Assembly: GCA_023213395.1 (NCBI GenBank)
Contig: CM041465.1
Location: 231,825,741 to 231,889,740 of the forward strand
Reading direction: 5' to 3'
DNA: 64,000 bases
Origin: Cycas panzhihuaensis
Taxonomy: Eukaryota; Cycadophyta
How positions within the stretch are numbered: position 1 is the stretch's first letter; every line of letters starts with the position of its first letter. The notes under the pieces were generated by a model, which was not told the DNA's origin, made no database searches, and worked only from the letters and a program-made list of their open reading frames with translations. Below, piece by piece: positions 11,228 to 21,806 of the stretch. Position numbers and translations under genes: made by a program.

Positions 11228-11878
11228 TTAGGACCTTTGATAAAATAAAATTGCCAAAAGCAATGAAGGATGGCGGAAGGGTTGTGTCCGGATTTCCTGT
11301 AGCTGTTGCCTCATATTTTCTGATAAAAATTCGGACCAATTCATTCTTTCTCCATCCCGAATTTTTAAGAGTACCTGCATCATACCTCCCTGGATGTAGG
11401 TATATTTCCTTTTTGACAAAAACCTGGAATTAATCACCTTGGCCACCCACTGCAATTTGTTGTCCATGATGTCGGCTACCCTGATTCCGCCGGACATTAT
11501 TTGGGTGTTAGGCTGGCATAACTCCCTCATCCACATTTCCCTGTCAACCTCTGATCTTTTTGTTCCCAATGGAACCTCTCCCTCCTTGGGAAGTCCAGTA
11601 ATAGTGTGGACTATATCTGCATCCAATTTAGCTTTCTTTCTTTGTTTTGCGTTTAGAGCCATCAGGATTTGGTCCATTAACTCCAGGTCATAATACATAG
11701 GGTTGCAAAAAATGTAATCTTTCCGACTGCTTAACCTTTGTGCGAAATCTTTCTTTGGTAGGGCTTGGAGGTCCTGTTCGACTTGGGAATGTATGCCTCT
11801 TGGCACCATGATCCTCATCATGGCTGTGGATTTCCAGAGGTAAGAAAGGAAAACCAAAGCGTACCGATAGAACCGCAC
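11228..11878 (-). CDS. Element E extra frame 1, downstream of integrase
   Basis: An open frame of 216 aa on the same strand as pol, lying between integrase and the 3' LTR. Blocks include DADIVHTITGLPKEGE (about 87-102), GGIRVADIMDNKLQWVAKVI (about 129-148) and MNWSEFLSENMRQQL (about 178-192). Element G encodes a relative at 54919-55625 (VVTGLLKEGE, SGIRIEGIRALEKRFLAHFI, LNWAKFVKEKIKLSLQ), so the frame is conserved between two diverged elements. Its layout recalls plant transposon-associated helical domains found in gypsy elements, but that is inference. The position is that of an env-like gene, yet no signal peptide or clear membrane span is evident. Confidence 0.6.
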   Translation of the reverse strand: MRFYRYALVFLSYLWKSTAMMRIMVPRGIHSQVEQDLQALPKKDFAQRLSSRKDYIFCNPMYYDLELMDQILMALNAKQRKKAKLDADIVHTITGLPKEGEVPLGTKRSEVDREMWMRELCQPNTQIMSGGIRVADIMDNKLQWVAKVINSRFLSKRKYTYIQGGMMQVLLKIRDGERMNWSEFLSENMRQQLQEIRTQPFRHPSLLLAILFYQRS

Positions 11879-11989
11879 GTCACGTGCCTCTCGAGGCGGC
11901 TTGTCGTTTCAATGTTTGATCAGCGTGATGCGTGCAGGAGCAAATCCTTGCGTGCCGTGGTCCGTTCCGCTCTGTGTACCGCACGGGAA

Positions 11990-12390
11990 TGTTCGCAGGT
12001 ACGTAATGATTTGTCGTTTTGCGTATTTTGTCTTATACGTGCCCTTGGTACGTATAGTGTTAATTGCTATTATGCGTACTCGATTACGTACTTCCTTTGA
12101 TACGTATAATGCAAATAGTCACTTAAGTATCCTTTACGGTGCGTGCACGTTCGTCGTCGTTGGTACGTATAATGTATAATTTGAGTTTACACTCCACGCA
12201 CCTTTGTGCGTGCACTGTTTACGTACTTTTCAGGTACGTAAAATGTAATTGAGCCACTTAAAGTTATTTCAACTATGCGTGCACCGTCCGCGTACTTTTC
12301 AGGTACGTATAGTATAATTCGGGGTCACTTTTTCCACTATGCGTACTTTAGTGAATTCCTTTGGTACGTATAGTATATTTTCTACTTTAT
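11990..12390. repeat. Interspersed GGTACGTATA motif array in element E
   Basis: The motif GGTACGTATARTR or a close form recurs at about 12047, 12099, 12161, 12232, 12302 and 12363, interleaved with TGCGTAC, TGCGTGCA and GTACTTTTCAGG segments. Spacing is about 50-75 bp. It lies between integrase and the extra frames and is noncoding. Element G holds a different repeat at the same place (55690-55950). Confidence 0.7.
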
Positions 12391-12659
12391 CACTGTCCCA
12401 ACTGCGTGCACAGTAACGCACTGCTTTGATCGCATCGTAATTCACTTGTATGCTGCTAAGTTTTCCTCTGATTTTCCTCGGATTGTACTGCTGTTGCTTA
12501 TATCAGAAATGAGTTACGGTTATTTTTTATATTTTTTTCAATTTTTTTTTAAATTTTTATCCATACCAAACTGGATCATGGCTCGGTATCAAGGCAGTTG
12601 ATTGCCTCAACATCATGCAATACGCTATGGTACAACCAACTGATCCGGCTGGTAACTGG

Positions 12660-13775
12660 CTATTCAATGTAGGACTTGAGTCTGCTACCATTTACCCTTG
12701 TTGGTAACAGGGGTCCGTCAATTTCTCGAAGCTGCACTGAACCATTCTCGAAAATTCTTTCTGCGATGTATGGTTCCAACCACCACATCTTGAGTTTCCC
12801 AGGGTGTGTTTTGAATTTGCTGTCGTATAGCAATACGTGATCACCTTCATTGAATTGTGGTTTCCGCAAATGGCGGTCATGCCATGCTTTTTGTCGTCGT
12901 TTTTCTATATCGCACCAGTTTGCTAGATGTCGCGTCTCTTCCAACCGTATTAGGTCTTCCAGTCGTCGTTCCAAGGACTGGAGGTCGTCTAGTCGGCATT
13001 GTATCGCCACTCGTAAGCTGGGTATCTCGAACTCAGTTGGAAGGATGGCCTCCATGCCATATACAAGCTGAAATGGGGTCTGTCGAACTGATCTTTTGTA
13101 CGTCGTAAGAAAGGCCCATAGTACGGAAGGTAGTTTCTCAGCCCAATCTGATCTGCCGATGTCGCATATTTTTCGCAAACAGTTTTCGATTATTTTGTTG
13201 GAGCTTTCCGCTTGACCATTAGCTCTCGGGTAGTAGGGGGTTGATTTCCGATGGCTAATCATGAAGGCAGTTGTTAATGCTTCAATCGTTTGGTTGAGGA
13301 AGTGGGCACCCTGGTCACTGACAATCTCCAAGGGGCATCCGAATCGCGTGATTATCACCTCATACAGAAATCTTGCTGTACTTTCTGCATCGGCTTTCCT
13401 CAATGCGCGTGCTTCCGCCCACTTTGTCGCGTAGTCGGTTGCTACCAGAATGTATCGAGCTTTTGATCGGCGTGCTGCTGGTTTGATCGGTCCCACAAAG
13501 TCGAGTCCCCACTTCTCGAATGGTGCTAAAGGTAGTATGGGATGTAACAGGTGGAAATATTGTCGATTAGGTTTCCCCACTCGTTGGCAGTAGTCGCATG
13601 CTTGAACCCATTTTTTAACATCTTCGAACATTGATGGCCACCAGAATCCCGATGTCAAGATTTTTCGCCATGTGGCCAATTTCCCCATGTGGCCACCTGC
13701 TACTCCTTCATGTGCCTGTGACATGATCTGGTTTATCTCATGCTGTCGAACACAACGTCGCAATATGTCATCCAT
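12660..13775 (-). CDS. Element E integrase (371 aa, open)
   Basis: This is the longest intact pol frame in the window. Residues 22, 29, 60 and 63 give the HHCC zinc site (HEGVAGGH, CDYC). The catalytic triad is D92 (GLDFVGPI), D154 (VSDQGAHF) and E190 (GQAESSNK), with 35 residues between D154 and E190 as in active enzymes. The C-terminal part has LKMWWLEPYIAERIFENGSV, a GPY/F-type module with the G replaced by E. No chromodomain follows. The first Met is probably internal to the original polyprotein, because RNase H lies just upstream on the same strand. Confidence 0.9.
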   Translation of the reverse strand: MDDILRRCVRQHEINQIMSQAHEGVAGGHMGKLATWRKILTSGFWWPSMFEDVKKWVQACDYCQRVGKPNRQYFHLLHPILPLAPFEKWGLDFVGPIKPAARRSKARYILVATDYATKWAEARALRKADAESTARFLYEVIITRFGCPLEIVSDQGAHFLNQTIEALTTAFMISHRKSTPYYPRANGQAESSNKIIENCLRKICDIGRSDWAEKLPSVLWAFLTTYKRSVRQTPFQLVYGMEAILPTEFEIPSLRVAIQCRLDDLQSLERRLEDLIRLEETRHLANWCDIEKRRQKAWHDRHLRKPQFNEGDHVLLYDSKFKTHPGKLKMWWLEPYIAERIFENGSVQLREIDGPLLPTRVNGSRLKSYIE

Positions 13776-13937
13776 TTCAATTTGTACAACTCACCGATAA
13801 GCGTCTGACTCCGCTTTTCTGATGAAATTTCTTTTCGCTGTACGATCTAATTCTGGTGGCACTTCACTGGTCACTAGGTATTCTGGTATACCCTCATACC
13901 GATCCTTTGAACCGCCTCTATCTTTGAATAAATTGCG

Positions 13938-14531
13938 TCACTGGAAAATCATCGATATCCACTGTGGCTTTCTCTCCATTTTGATTCTCGATAGTTGATC
14001 TGGAATGATGTGCGCCTTACCAGGTTTCACAATGATTCTGAATAAAAATTCTTGGAACAGCATTAACCATCTGCTGATCCTTCCTCGCATAATGGGTTTA
14101 TTCACCAGGTACATCAAGGCTTGGTGGTCGACAAAAAACAGGAATGGATTAGATAATAAATAATGTCGAAATTTTTGTAGTGCATAAACCATGCCGAGTG
14201 CCTCTCTTTTCCGTCGTCAGATAATTACGCCTGCCCTCGTAAGTTTCCGACTGGCAAAATAGATTGGATGATCCGTTTTATCATCACTGGGTTGGGCCAA
14301 TACGCATCCAATAGCGTATTGCGACGCATCCACATGCACGTGAAAGGTTTTCTTCCAATCTAGAAATCGCAATATAGGCGCTACTACTATGGCCTGCTTT
14401 AATGTCTCGAATGCTCGTTGCTGATCTTTGGTCCATATCCATTCAATATTCTTTTTCAGCAATTCTTCTAGAGGCCCAGATATATATGCATATCCTCTGA
14501 TAAATTTTCTATAATATCCGGTTAAACCCAA
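13938..14531 (-). pseudogene. Element E RT thumb and RNase H
   Basis: The frame at 14217-14531 starts in the RT thumb (MGLTGYYRKFIRGYA) and enters RNase H at HVHVDASQYAIGCVLAQP, followed by IYFASRKL. The frame at 13938-14192 continues with MVYALQKFRHYLL, FFVDHQALMYLV and the AHIIPDQLSRI end block. A frameshift or deletion at about 14192-14217 separates them. Closely related to the G frame at 57607-58131. Confidence 0.85.
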
Positions 14532-15065
14532 AAAACCTTTTAGCTACTTCCTCGTATTCGGTGTCAGAAAGTGTAAAATGGCAGACACTTTTGCTGGATC
14601 TGTCAGCAATCCTTCTTTGCTGACTATGTGCCCTAGGAGGTTCCCGAAGGGTACCAGAAATGTACATTTTTCTGGATTGAGACAGTTTATTTTCCCGACA
14701 AGTTTGCAACATTTCTCTTAAGTTTTCCATATGATTTTTCATTAACCCGTACAATGTCCAATCACCTAAGAATACACAATTTTTCTCCAATGAATTTACG
14801 AAAATATTAATCACAATCCGTTGAAATGTCATTTGGTGCATTCGTAAGACCGAATGGCATTACCTTATAGGCGTATGTACCTTTGCATTACGAATGTTGT
14901 CTTTGCTTGATCTTCTGGGGCAATCTGCACTTGATTGTACCCACTAAATCCGTCTGTGAATGAATAGATTTCATTCCTCCAAGCTGCTTCTAGAATATCT
15001 TCCGTGAAAGGTAGCGGAAATGGATCCTTTTTCACGTTGTTCAATTGTACGTAATCTACATGCAC
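14509..15065 (-). pseudogene. Element E reverse transcriptase, active site altered
   Basis: The frame at 14865-15065 holds the palm region (DYVQLNNVKKDPFPLPFTED and FTDGFSGYNQVQIAPEDQ). The frame at 14509-14841 includes the catalytic box, which reads VFLGDWTLY at about 14755-14775 where relatives have FLDDWTLY. One catalytic aspartate is therefore glycine, enough by established RT biochemistry to predict loss of activity. Frameshifts separate the pieces. Confidence 0.85.
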
Positions 15066-15193
15066 TCGGATTTTCCCATTTTCTTTGGAACCACTACTAC
15101 AGGGCTCACCCAGTTACTGTAGTCAATTTCGTATATATAACCCGCTTCCAACATTTTATCCAGTTCTGCTTTTACTTTTCTTTATATTTGGAT

Positions 15194-15529
15194 TCATTCG
15201 ATATGGTCATTGTTTCTTGGTTTAGCATCCTCCACTAGATCAATATGATGCATTCCTATCTCTGGAGGAATACCTTTCAAATCTTTATACGACCACGCAA
15301 ACACATCACAAAATTCTTCGAATAATTGTTGAGCTTCGGCTACCGTTTGGGAATCCCAATAATCTCCAATTCGAATAAGCTTAGGACTTTCTGGATTGCC
15401 AACATTAATTTCTGTTGTTTTTAACTTTGTCATACCCACATCTTCTACATTTTCAATTTTATGGCCTGGAGCATCTTCTACTTTTCTTTCTCCCACGGTG
15501 AATTCTGTAAACTCTGCAGGATAATTCAC
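15194..15529 (-). pseudogene. Element E pre-RT linker
   Basis: A frame of 111 aa whose C-terminal half (about residues 47-102) is the block upstream of RT in this family: DYWDSQTVAEAQQLFEEF, then DVFAWSYKDLKGIPPEIG and HHIDLVED. The same block occurs in element L at about 39975-40070. It links the second gag-like module to RT. Confidence 0.75.
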
Positions 15530-15654
15530 AATTTCTTCTTCTTCACTCTGTATGGATTCTCTTTGTTTCGATCATTAAATGTTGTTCTAGTTTTATGCTC
15601 ATCATTCTAATATGTTTCAGGATTGTGTCTACTTCTTGGTTTTACGAAGTATGC

Positions 15655-16060
15655 CTAAAGGTTTTTCCAGGTTATATCTAAGTTTTGTTCCCTTCCCAGG
15701 AACCAGTCTTTTGCTACCCTTCCCAAGGTATGGTAGAAGTAGTTAGACCAATTCCGCTTAGGTATACTCAAGGATTTCCAATTTTGTTTACATACCTGTA
15801 TGTGTTTTCTAGGGTCATGTCCTACATAGAATATTGGAATAGTTAGTTGGTCTGGATGATCGAATCGTATTCGAAACATCATTTGCAATTCTTGCCAATT
15901 CCTAAAAGTCTGTTGGTGAGCTAAGTACCAATATCAAGCTTTCCCTTGTAGGGTTAGGATTAAATCCTGCTGCCATTTGGTTTGGTCCCAATTTCCTTGC
16001 TCTATCCAATACTCAATGCAGTGTGTTAAATGGGTGGTCCCATATAACTGTTCCCCATAG
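15655..16060 (-). pseudogene. Element E repeated gag-like module between protease and RT
   Basis: Two successive copies of a gag-core-like pattern are seen on the minus strand. The first ends the 15934-17022 frame and runs on past one stop: HCIEYWIEQGNW, DLILTLQGKA, YWYLAHQQTFRNWQELQ. The second is in 15655-15888: HIQVCKQNW, YFYHTLGRVAKDWFL, NLDITWKNL. They align with one another (H..C..W, TLQGKA/TLGRVAKDW, F/I..W..L). Element L has the same arrangement at 40443-40700. Gag normally lies only at the N-terminus, where E also has it (18198-18602). The gag-like assignment is by pattern, not by search. Confidence 0.55.
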
Positions 16061-17022
16061 AATGGTTTAACGTAATCCCCAATATAGGTTTGACAATTTA
16101 TTTTTTCCGGAGTAATGATTTTATTCCCTAGACCAGACTCGCTAGAAGTACTTACCAGCGATCCTCCTTCCATTTCCCCAGTTTTGGCGCCAATGGTTGG
16201 AAGAGATTTATTTCTGGGCGGGTGTACCTCTAAGGAAGAAGAGGAGGGAATATTACTTCCTTCCTTGGGTTGTATTAAAGGGGGGGGTAAGGAATCTACC
16301 TCAGGACCCACACCTGAAGTAGATGGGATGTCAGGGTTACTACTAACTAGAAAAAAACTACGAAAATTACTAGATAAGCTAAGGGTTGGTTGGTCTAGGT
16401 TATTGTCAATTCCCAAATGATCATTAGTCAGCATATATTCAAAAGAATTTAAATTATTATCAATGTTTACAGATACACATTTAGATAACAAATTACATTT
16501 GAAAGAAGAAGAGTTTACTTCATATGCATCCTGAAACCAGTAATCCACGAACCTCATACCGTGTTCATCATCCGAAGAGTTGTATATTTCTTCGATATCC
16601 GTTGGTTCTTCATGCTGGTGATGCTTTGACGTAGTGGGCTCTTCCGCCATGTGAAAGATGTGTTTTTCCTCATTGGAAGAAAATGTTGTGCTGGTTACCG
16701 TTGTACTGGATCCTTCGTCTAGAATTACTTCAATCGAACTTCTTCCCAGCATTGGTAGCACCACTTTGTTGTTGCTGTCCGATAGCGTGAAGGTTACCTT
16801 TTCCCAATTCTGAAGGCATTGTGTTTTGTATAACCATGGCCTTCCTAGTAATTCCAGGTAGGGTGTGGCTCCTTTCTCCGTTTCCACGATCGTGAAGTCA
16901 ACTCTTACCACTATCCCTGCCACGTCTACTTTGATATTGACCAGTCTGCCCATGGGTCGTACCAATAACTCATTGGCCAACTTCAGTAGTAGGTTCTTTG
17001 CCTCCAACTTCGGGCTTCCCAA
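15934..17022 (-). CDS. Element E protease C-terminus and long linker
   Basis: An open frame of 362 aa. The start (MGSPKLEAKNLLLKLANELL, VNIKVDVAGIVVRVDFTIVE, LGRPWLYKTQCLQNWEKV) is the C-terminal half of an aspartic protease, whose active-site half lies in the overlapping frame at 16983-17567, so a frameshift splits the enzyme. The middle is a low-complexity Ser/Pro/Glu-rich linker. The end (IGDYVKPFYGEQLYG, HCIEYWIEQGNW, LILTLQGKA) enters the first gag-like module. Element F encodes the same stretch before its deletion point. Confidence 0.75.
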   Translation of the reverse strand: MGSPKLEAKNLLLKLANELLVRPMGRLVNIKVDVAGIVVRVDFTIVETEKGATPYLELLGRPWLYKTQCLQNWEKVTFTLSDSNNKVVLPMLGRSSIEVILDEGSSTTVTSTTFSSNEEKHIFHMAEEPTTSKHHQHEEPTDIEEIYNSSDDEHGMRFVDYWFQDAYEVNSSSFKCNLLSKCVSVNIDNNLNSFEYMLTNDHLGIDNNLDQPTLSLSSNFRSFFLVSSNPDIPSTSGVGPEVDSLPPPLIQPKEGSNIPSSSSLEVHPPRNKSLPTIGAKTGEMEGGSLVSTSSESGLGNKIITPEKINCQTYIGDYVKPFYGEQLYGTTHLTHCIEYWIEQGNWDQTKWQQDLILTLQGKA

Positions 17023-17567
17023 TTTACGCCATGTTGCGGTGGTAACACATTTACTGCCGCACCTCCATCCACAATGACTCGGGGAAATGTTTCTCCCAAT
17101 ACGGACATGGTTACCATTGGATCCATGTCGAATGATGGTATAACTTGTTTCAAACTTTTGGTAATTCCTTTCTGTAACACTCCTCCTTTAATCCAATCAA
17201 TAACCTGAGACAGAGGAATAGTTAACTGCAACTGCTTCACTAGATTCTCCATTAATAACAACATTCTGGGAATCTCTTCGGCTGGTAATCCTTTAAACAG
17301 CTCTTCCATTTGCACCATTTGGGGTTTTACCGTCGATTCTTCTGGTAGTTTTTCTGGCTCTTTTTGTTTGTTTTTCTGAACATAAACATTTTTTGTTTCT
17401 AGTTTACCCATTGGTAGTATATTTTCTTCCCGGACTAAACCATCCAACATTTGTTTCGCTTGTTTGTACCGATCCATCTCTATTGGAGGGTTTGGATATT
17501 CTTCATCCACTTTCTCTTTCTGTTTGTTCTGCAATTTCACATTCTTCGTTTCTGGCACGATTGTCAT
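16983..17567 (-). pseudogene. Element E gag C-terminus and protease active site
   Basis: A frame of 194 aa. Its first part is a Lys/Glu/Gln-rich spacer. A conserved helix-like block follows, MVQMEELFKGLPAEEIPRML. Near the C-terminus VIVDGGAAVNVLP gives the retropepsin-type D-G-G-A active-site turn (D-S/T-G-A in the wider family). The frame then shifts into 15934-17022. F carries the same block at 61120-61389, and L has VDDGATVN near 42080. Confidence 0.8.
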
Positions 17568-17648
17568 TAGATTAGTTGCCTTTGTTTTACCCTTGCAATC
17601 TTCCGTTTTGTGGTCACTTGGGCCACGATTCTTATCTGACGGTTTACG

Positions 17649-17990
17649 TCAGATTCTTGCTTCATTGGGCATTCGGTTCCGATTGCGGCTGGAAGCGATG
17701 AGGCATCTCCCCATCGGCTGTTTCTTCCTCGAGGGCTCTAGTGCGCCCCTCGTTGTATACACGTTTCGAGGTGGGTTGCCTCTTCCCCGACCTCGGCCTC
17801 TAAATGCTTTTCCACTGGAATTATAAAAGCAGGTCCTTGGTTGTGTGTGTGTCAACCTCACATATGTGGCACCACTTCTCTTGTTGGTGCGTCGCCTTTG
17901 TTTTTAAATTCAACTCACATTCCGGGTGGTATGTGAGTTTTCCTCACGATATGGCACCACTTGGTTACCCTTCCGGTGTGCTCTTTTTCT
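17649..17990 (-). pseudogene. Element E nucleocapsid: zinc knuckles and RG-rich tail
   Basis: Minus-strand translation gives CCHC knuckles near 17850-17950. The frame at 17649-17861 then starts just after the last one, at a Cys-Phe-Tyr-Asn stretch, and continues into GKAFRGRGRGRGNPPRNVYT, an RG-rich RNA-binding type tail. Element F has two clean knuckles in the same place (61970-62150). This is the nucleic-acid-binding part of gag. Confidence 0.7.
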
Positions 17991-18197
17991 TGGGCATCTC
18001 TTCTTCCTCCCGATTATTTACGATTTTCAATCTTGCCACCTCTTTTCTTAGTGCTTCCGATTCGATTCCTCTTACGCTACCCCTACCCGTGAAGGGTCGA
18101 TTATCTTGGTTACATTTGACTCTCTAATCTCATCTTGTAATCTTAACAAAGAAGGAATCTTGTCCTCCCGCTTGGGCATCCATTTCCATCTCAAAAT

Positions 18198-18602
18198 CTA
18201 ATGCGGATCACGAGCATTCTTGAATGACTTTAGCGGATGAGCATGCATCATAGCTCGCAACTTCTCATTCAACCCTCTTACGAAGTAATTTTTCATGTTA
18301 TGATCCGTGATCGTCTCGTTGATCATGCTCGCTGCAATAATCTTCATTCGGCTAATGTAAGTTAGGACGGATTCCCCCGGCCTCTGCCTGATCTCTCGCA
18401 ATGCGATTTCCACAGCTTCATTACTCCAAAACTTTTGAAATCTCTCCTCAAACGCTTTCTTAATCTTTACCCATGGCTCATTTTTGTTTATTTCCTTGTA
18501 CCATGCCAAGGGTACTCCTCTCAATGTACAAGCGAAGCGTGCTTTGATTTCGTCTTCGTCCGTAATCTTTTTAACATCAATGAGGTTCTGAAATAGATAC
18601 AC
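18198..18602 (-). CDS. Element E gag capsid domain
   Basis: An open frame of 134 aa with the plant retrotransposon gag pattern: ARFACTLRGVPLAWYKEI (about 24-41), WVKIKKAFEERFQKF (about 47-61), ALREIRQRPGESVLTYISRM (about 70-89) and YFVRGLNEKLRAMM (about 107-120). Gag would assemble the particle. The frame is a central piece of the original gag, which starts near 19305. F has a split copy at 62295-62764, and L a remnant at 43621-43833. Confidence 0.85.
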   Translation of the reverse strand: MYLFQNLIDVKKITDEDEIKARFACTLRGVPLAWYKEINKNEPWVKIKKAFEERFQKFWSNEAVEIALREIRQRPGESVLTYISRMKIIAASMINETITDHNMKNYFVRGLNEKLRAMMHAHPLKSFKNARDPH

Positions 18603-19305
18603 ATGTTCTGCTGCGTCTGAAGTATCATTAAAGGTTAGTTTCCCAAAGTCTCAGAATCGTCCATCTTGGGAGATTGCAACTGTCCCCCACCTGATGGTGA
18701 TCTTTCCCCTCCTCCGTCCTTTGGGGATGCACTGGGAGTAACTGCTACTGCACTATCTTTTCCAAACAACGGATTCTTAAATGGAGTTTTTATGTGTATA
18801 GGTTCCACTACACCTGGAACTTGTATAGTCAATGGTGTCACCGTAATATAAGATTGATCCGATCCCCTTTCTGTCGAATCTTCAAAAAGCTGTCTCGTTA
18901 GCTTGTTTTCCCAATATGCCGAGGGACCTTCCTCCGCCTTCTTATCACTGTCACCTAGGTCCTTCGGGCTGTCCTCCACTGGTATACTTCCCTCTGTTAG
19001 AATCTCTTTATGTTTCTCGTCCACTTGTGTTTCCTTCAATCTCAAGGCTAAACAAATCATCTCGATAGGGGTGTCGCACCATGTGTTCGCCATGGGTTTC
19101 CTCTTCTGAGGTGTCCGGCTCCACTTGCCTCAGATCCTTCAACGGACTGTCCCTTAGTCTCGTTGTTTTGCGAACTTAGTCTCCTTGCCCTTCTGAGTTT
19201 TGCTTCTTTTGACCATCTTAGAGCCCTTTGTCTGCTGGTCTCCTTTTCCTTGGGTGAAGTATCTTTCTAGGGCTCTTCCGACCTTGAAGGCCTCTTAGGT
19301 AGCAT
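18603..19305 (-). pseudogene. Element E gag N-terminus
   Basis: The probable gag start is the ATG whose complement is at 19303-19305. It gives KRPSRSEEP, as in the intact F frame (63043-63474), but a stop follows at codon 12-13. The frame at 18635-19093 carries the rest of this acidic, Ser/Pro-rich region (KEILTEGSIPVEDSPKDLG, WENKLTRQLFEDS, then TVTPLTIQVPGVVEPIHIKT). No catalytic motif is expected or seen. Confidence 0.65.
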
Positions 19306-19448
19306 TGGAAGGTCCCCTGGTGGCCGTGGCTTAGTTCTGACCCGCCATCACGCTGGCAGCCAGGGTCCTCTGCCCTTCACACATTTTTTTTCCCTTTGAA
19401 ACCCCTAGGCCCTGTCCCTCCTCAAGCGGACGTGAGCAGCGGAACCAA

Positions 19449-20285
19449 TGTTGTTGTTGGGGTGCCTTGTTACACTTACGAGACACCCCTTGCTCACTTG
19501 TCAAGGTTACACAGCTATAGTCTAGTTTTAGGATCATCAACATGGTTATTCACATACATTCCACATACATTCCATATATAATTCACGAGAATGGTACACG
19601 TGATGCAATCAATACATACTTCAGCAAATCACCATCACAACACCAAGAATACACCAATTTCCACGTAACTCTTTCTTTTATTAATTCAACAGTTCATTTA
19701 CATTGTAATGGAATGCATTCTGAGCATTCCAAAGAAGATACACCCTTCATACATATGCGTACCCAGATGGTACTTATCATACATCCATGCTCTAATCGGC
19801 TGTCATGTGTACTGTCTCCTGCACCTTTGCGTACCCGTGATATCCGGCTCTCACCCTCACCAGGTGAATCATGCGTACCTCCTTAAGTACTCCTGCTGGT
19901 ACCTTTTGGCTGAAGGGTTATGACTGTCATTACAACCGCACTTCAGTCATGCGTACCTCTTCAGTTATGCGTACCTCTTCACTTAATCACTTTGTTTGTC
20001 CTTAATTAATTATTCCTTTTGGGTCCGTACGTACGTCTGGCACCTCCCGTGTCTTCACCGGTCCCACAGGTCATGCGCATCACGCCGCTTGGTTCCGCTT
20101 ACGCCACCGATGCGTTCTTGTCATGCGTGCCTGCCTGTGCACGCACCGCCATACGCACCTGCAATGCTGGTTTTTCTGTCGTTTTGCCTCGTGCGTACCT
20201 CCGTACGGTCCATACCTGCACAACTCGGGTTATCTAACCTACCTCTGGTCCTCACACAGCCATTGAGTCAATTTTAATGCCAACA
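19449..20285 (-). mobile_element. Element E 5' LTR
   Basis: The plus strand runs TGTTGTTGTTGGGG...AATGCCAACA, 837 bp, with the same interior as 9811-10644. The primer-site region is GGAACCAA just left of it (TTGGTTCC on the element strand), also found at 63606 in F and, with a change, at 44538 in L. I cannot name the primer tRNA. The GCGTC target copy lies directly right. Confidence 0.9.
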
Positions 20286-20290
20286 GCGTC

Positions 20291-20563
20291 CACTCCGCCT
20301 ATGGGCATGGAAAACATACAAGTGATCTTATAATTGTTGATTTGAAGAGTTGTGTCTTTGCAATATCCTCCACATGGCGTTGTTCTCCCATTTGCTATTG
20401 GCCCCTGGAATGTGTTAGGGGGTTTCACTTGTAATCCCAGTTTTTTTGCGGATGCCTTGTTTATAAAATTGTGTGTACTCTTGCTATCTACCAAGATTGA
20501 TACTGGTGTTCCCTTGATTTGTCCTTGGAATCTTAGGGTTTGTGGGGATGTTTGTTGTCCCAT
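20291..20563 (-). pseudogene. Element D protease N-terminal part, active site altered
   Basis: The frame (20252-20563, whose last codons run into E) includes LRFQGQIKGTPVSILVDSKS, then THNFINKASAKKLGLQV. In chromoviruses the active site is DSGSTHNFI; here it reads DSKS, so the glycine of the catalytic turn is lysine. It joins the DAVLGIQWL end at 9400-9805 once E is removed. Confidence 0.8.
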
Positions 20564-21792
20564 AATGTCCTACAATGATATTTGGACATTCCCTGTATCC
20601 ACTTCCAGAAGTTCATCTTCCTCCCTTTCTGCGCTTTGGTCTTGTTCTACTTCTTCCTTTGCTTCTTTTGGTATTTTTGTGCCCTCATTATTGATCATGA
20701 AAACCTTCTTTGTTAGGCACTAGTGTTCCTTATTCCATTTCCCTCCACACTTGAAGCACGTCCCTTTCCTTATGTGCTCCTCTTTTGTTGTTCCTGAGCT
20801 TTCTCCTGTATTTTTTATAGCTAATGGAGGGTTTGCTTTTGTTCCTGATTTTACCCAACTAGGATTCTGGGTCTGATATGATGGTGGCTCATATCTCTGT
20901 GTATATGTTGGTATGCTATCTCTAAGTTCTGCCTCCACATTCCTTGCTATCTAATTTGCTACTTGAAGTTGTGGTGGATCTACTGCTTTAAATTTGATCT
21001 GATTTTTCAATCCACTAATATAAGTCTCCAATAAACATTCCTGTGGTTTTTTTTCTGAGACCCTACATTGTAGCATTTGGAACTGTTACGTGTATTCTTG
21101 GACTGTTCCTTCTTGATGTAATTGTGTTAACTAAGCAAAGTAATCCGTATTCCAAGAATCGTCATATTGCTCTACTAATCTTGCTCTTAGATTCTCCTAG
21201 GTTTGTTGCATTGGTAAGTTCATCTTTTGTTACCAATAGTATCACCTTAACGCCCTTATGTTTAAGTGTAAGGATGCTATTTCCATCTTTTCCTTAGCTG
21301 TTGAGTTATAGACCCTGAAATAGTTCTCCATTTGTAAGATCCAATTTGTGATATTTTTGGATACTTCTGGATCGAATTTTTCCAAAGATAATCTTGCCCC
21401 TTTCCATCCATTATCCATATTGGGAGTTCTCCTTTCATAAACTCATCCATCGGATTTCTTGGTCTCATTTCCTTAGTTTTCTTGATTGTTCCAACATCCA
21501 TTTGATCCATTCCTGATGCATTGTTGTTATCCATTTCTCCACCTGACACATTCTGTGTTGCTTTATTTGCTTTTGGTAGTAACTACTGGATTAGGATTGT
21601 TAAAGCCTTTATGCTCTGGTTTAATTCTAATGCGCCTTCAATTTTTTCCTCAGAGTTTCTAGATTGGGCTGCCATCTTCCTGGGAATGAGGTTTTTCCCT
21701 GACCTCAATTCGGTTTTTGCTTTCCTGGGTTGGGGGGGTGGAATTTCTTACCTTTCTGAGCTTTTACCTGTACCCTTTCCCCTCGAAGCGAA
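20564..21792 (-). pseudogene. Element D gag and nucleocapsid, broken
   Basis: The frame at 20720-20938 ends with a damaged zinc knuckle, GTCFKCGGKWNKEH, after a Thr/Ser-rich stretch. The frame at 21277-21549 (MSGGEMDNNNASGMDQMDVG) covers the gag N-terminal side. Between them the coding is out of frame. Order and spacing agree with M (26578-27361). Confidence 0.65.
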
Positions 21793-21804
21793 GGTTTGAT
21801 ATCA
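21793..21804 (-). other. Element D primer binding site
   Basis: The element strand reads TGATATCAAACC, two bases from the LTR. It resembles the initiator tRNA-Met complement TGGTATCAGAGC with changes. M (27848-27859) and C (35342-35353) carry the same kind of site. Confidence 0.65.
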
Positions 21805-21806
21805 CT

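Larger units (their letters stand above)
9811..20285 (-). mobile_element. Element E: large non-chromoviral Ty3/gypsy element nested in D
   Basis: LTRs at 9811-10644 and 19449-20285 flank a minus-strand internal region. The target duplication GCGTC is exact at 9806-9810 and 20286-20290, and removing E plus one copy rejoins the D protease (PIGGVDAV then LGIQWL). Element order is gag, zinc knuckle, protease, linker, repeated gag-like module, RT, RNase H, integrase, then two extra frames. There is no chromodomain. The lineage looks like the plant OTA (Athila/Tat-type) group, by inference from the RT and integrase motifs. Several frames are broken, and the RT active site is changed. Confidence 0.9.
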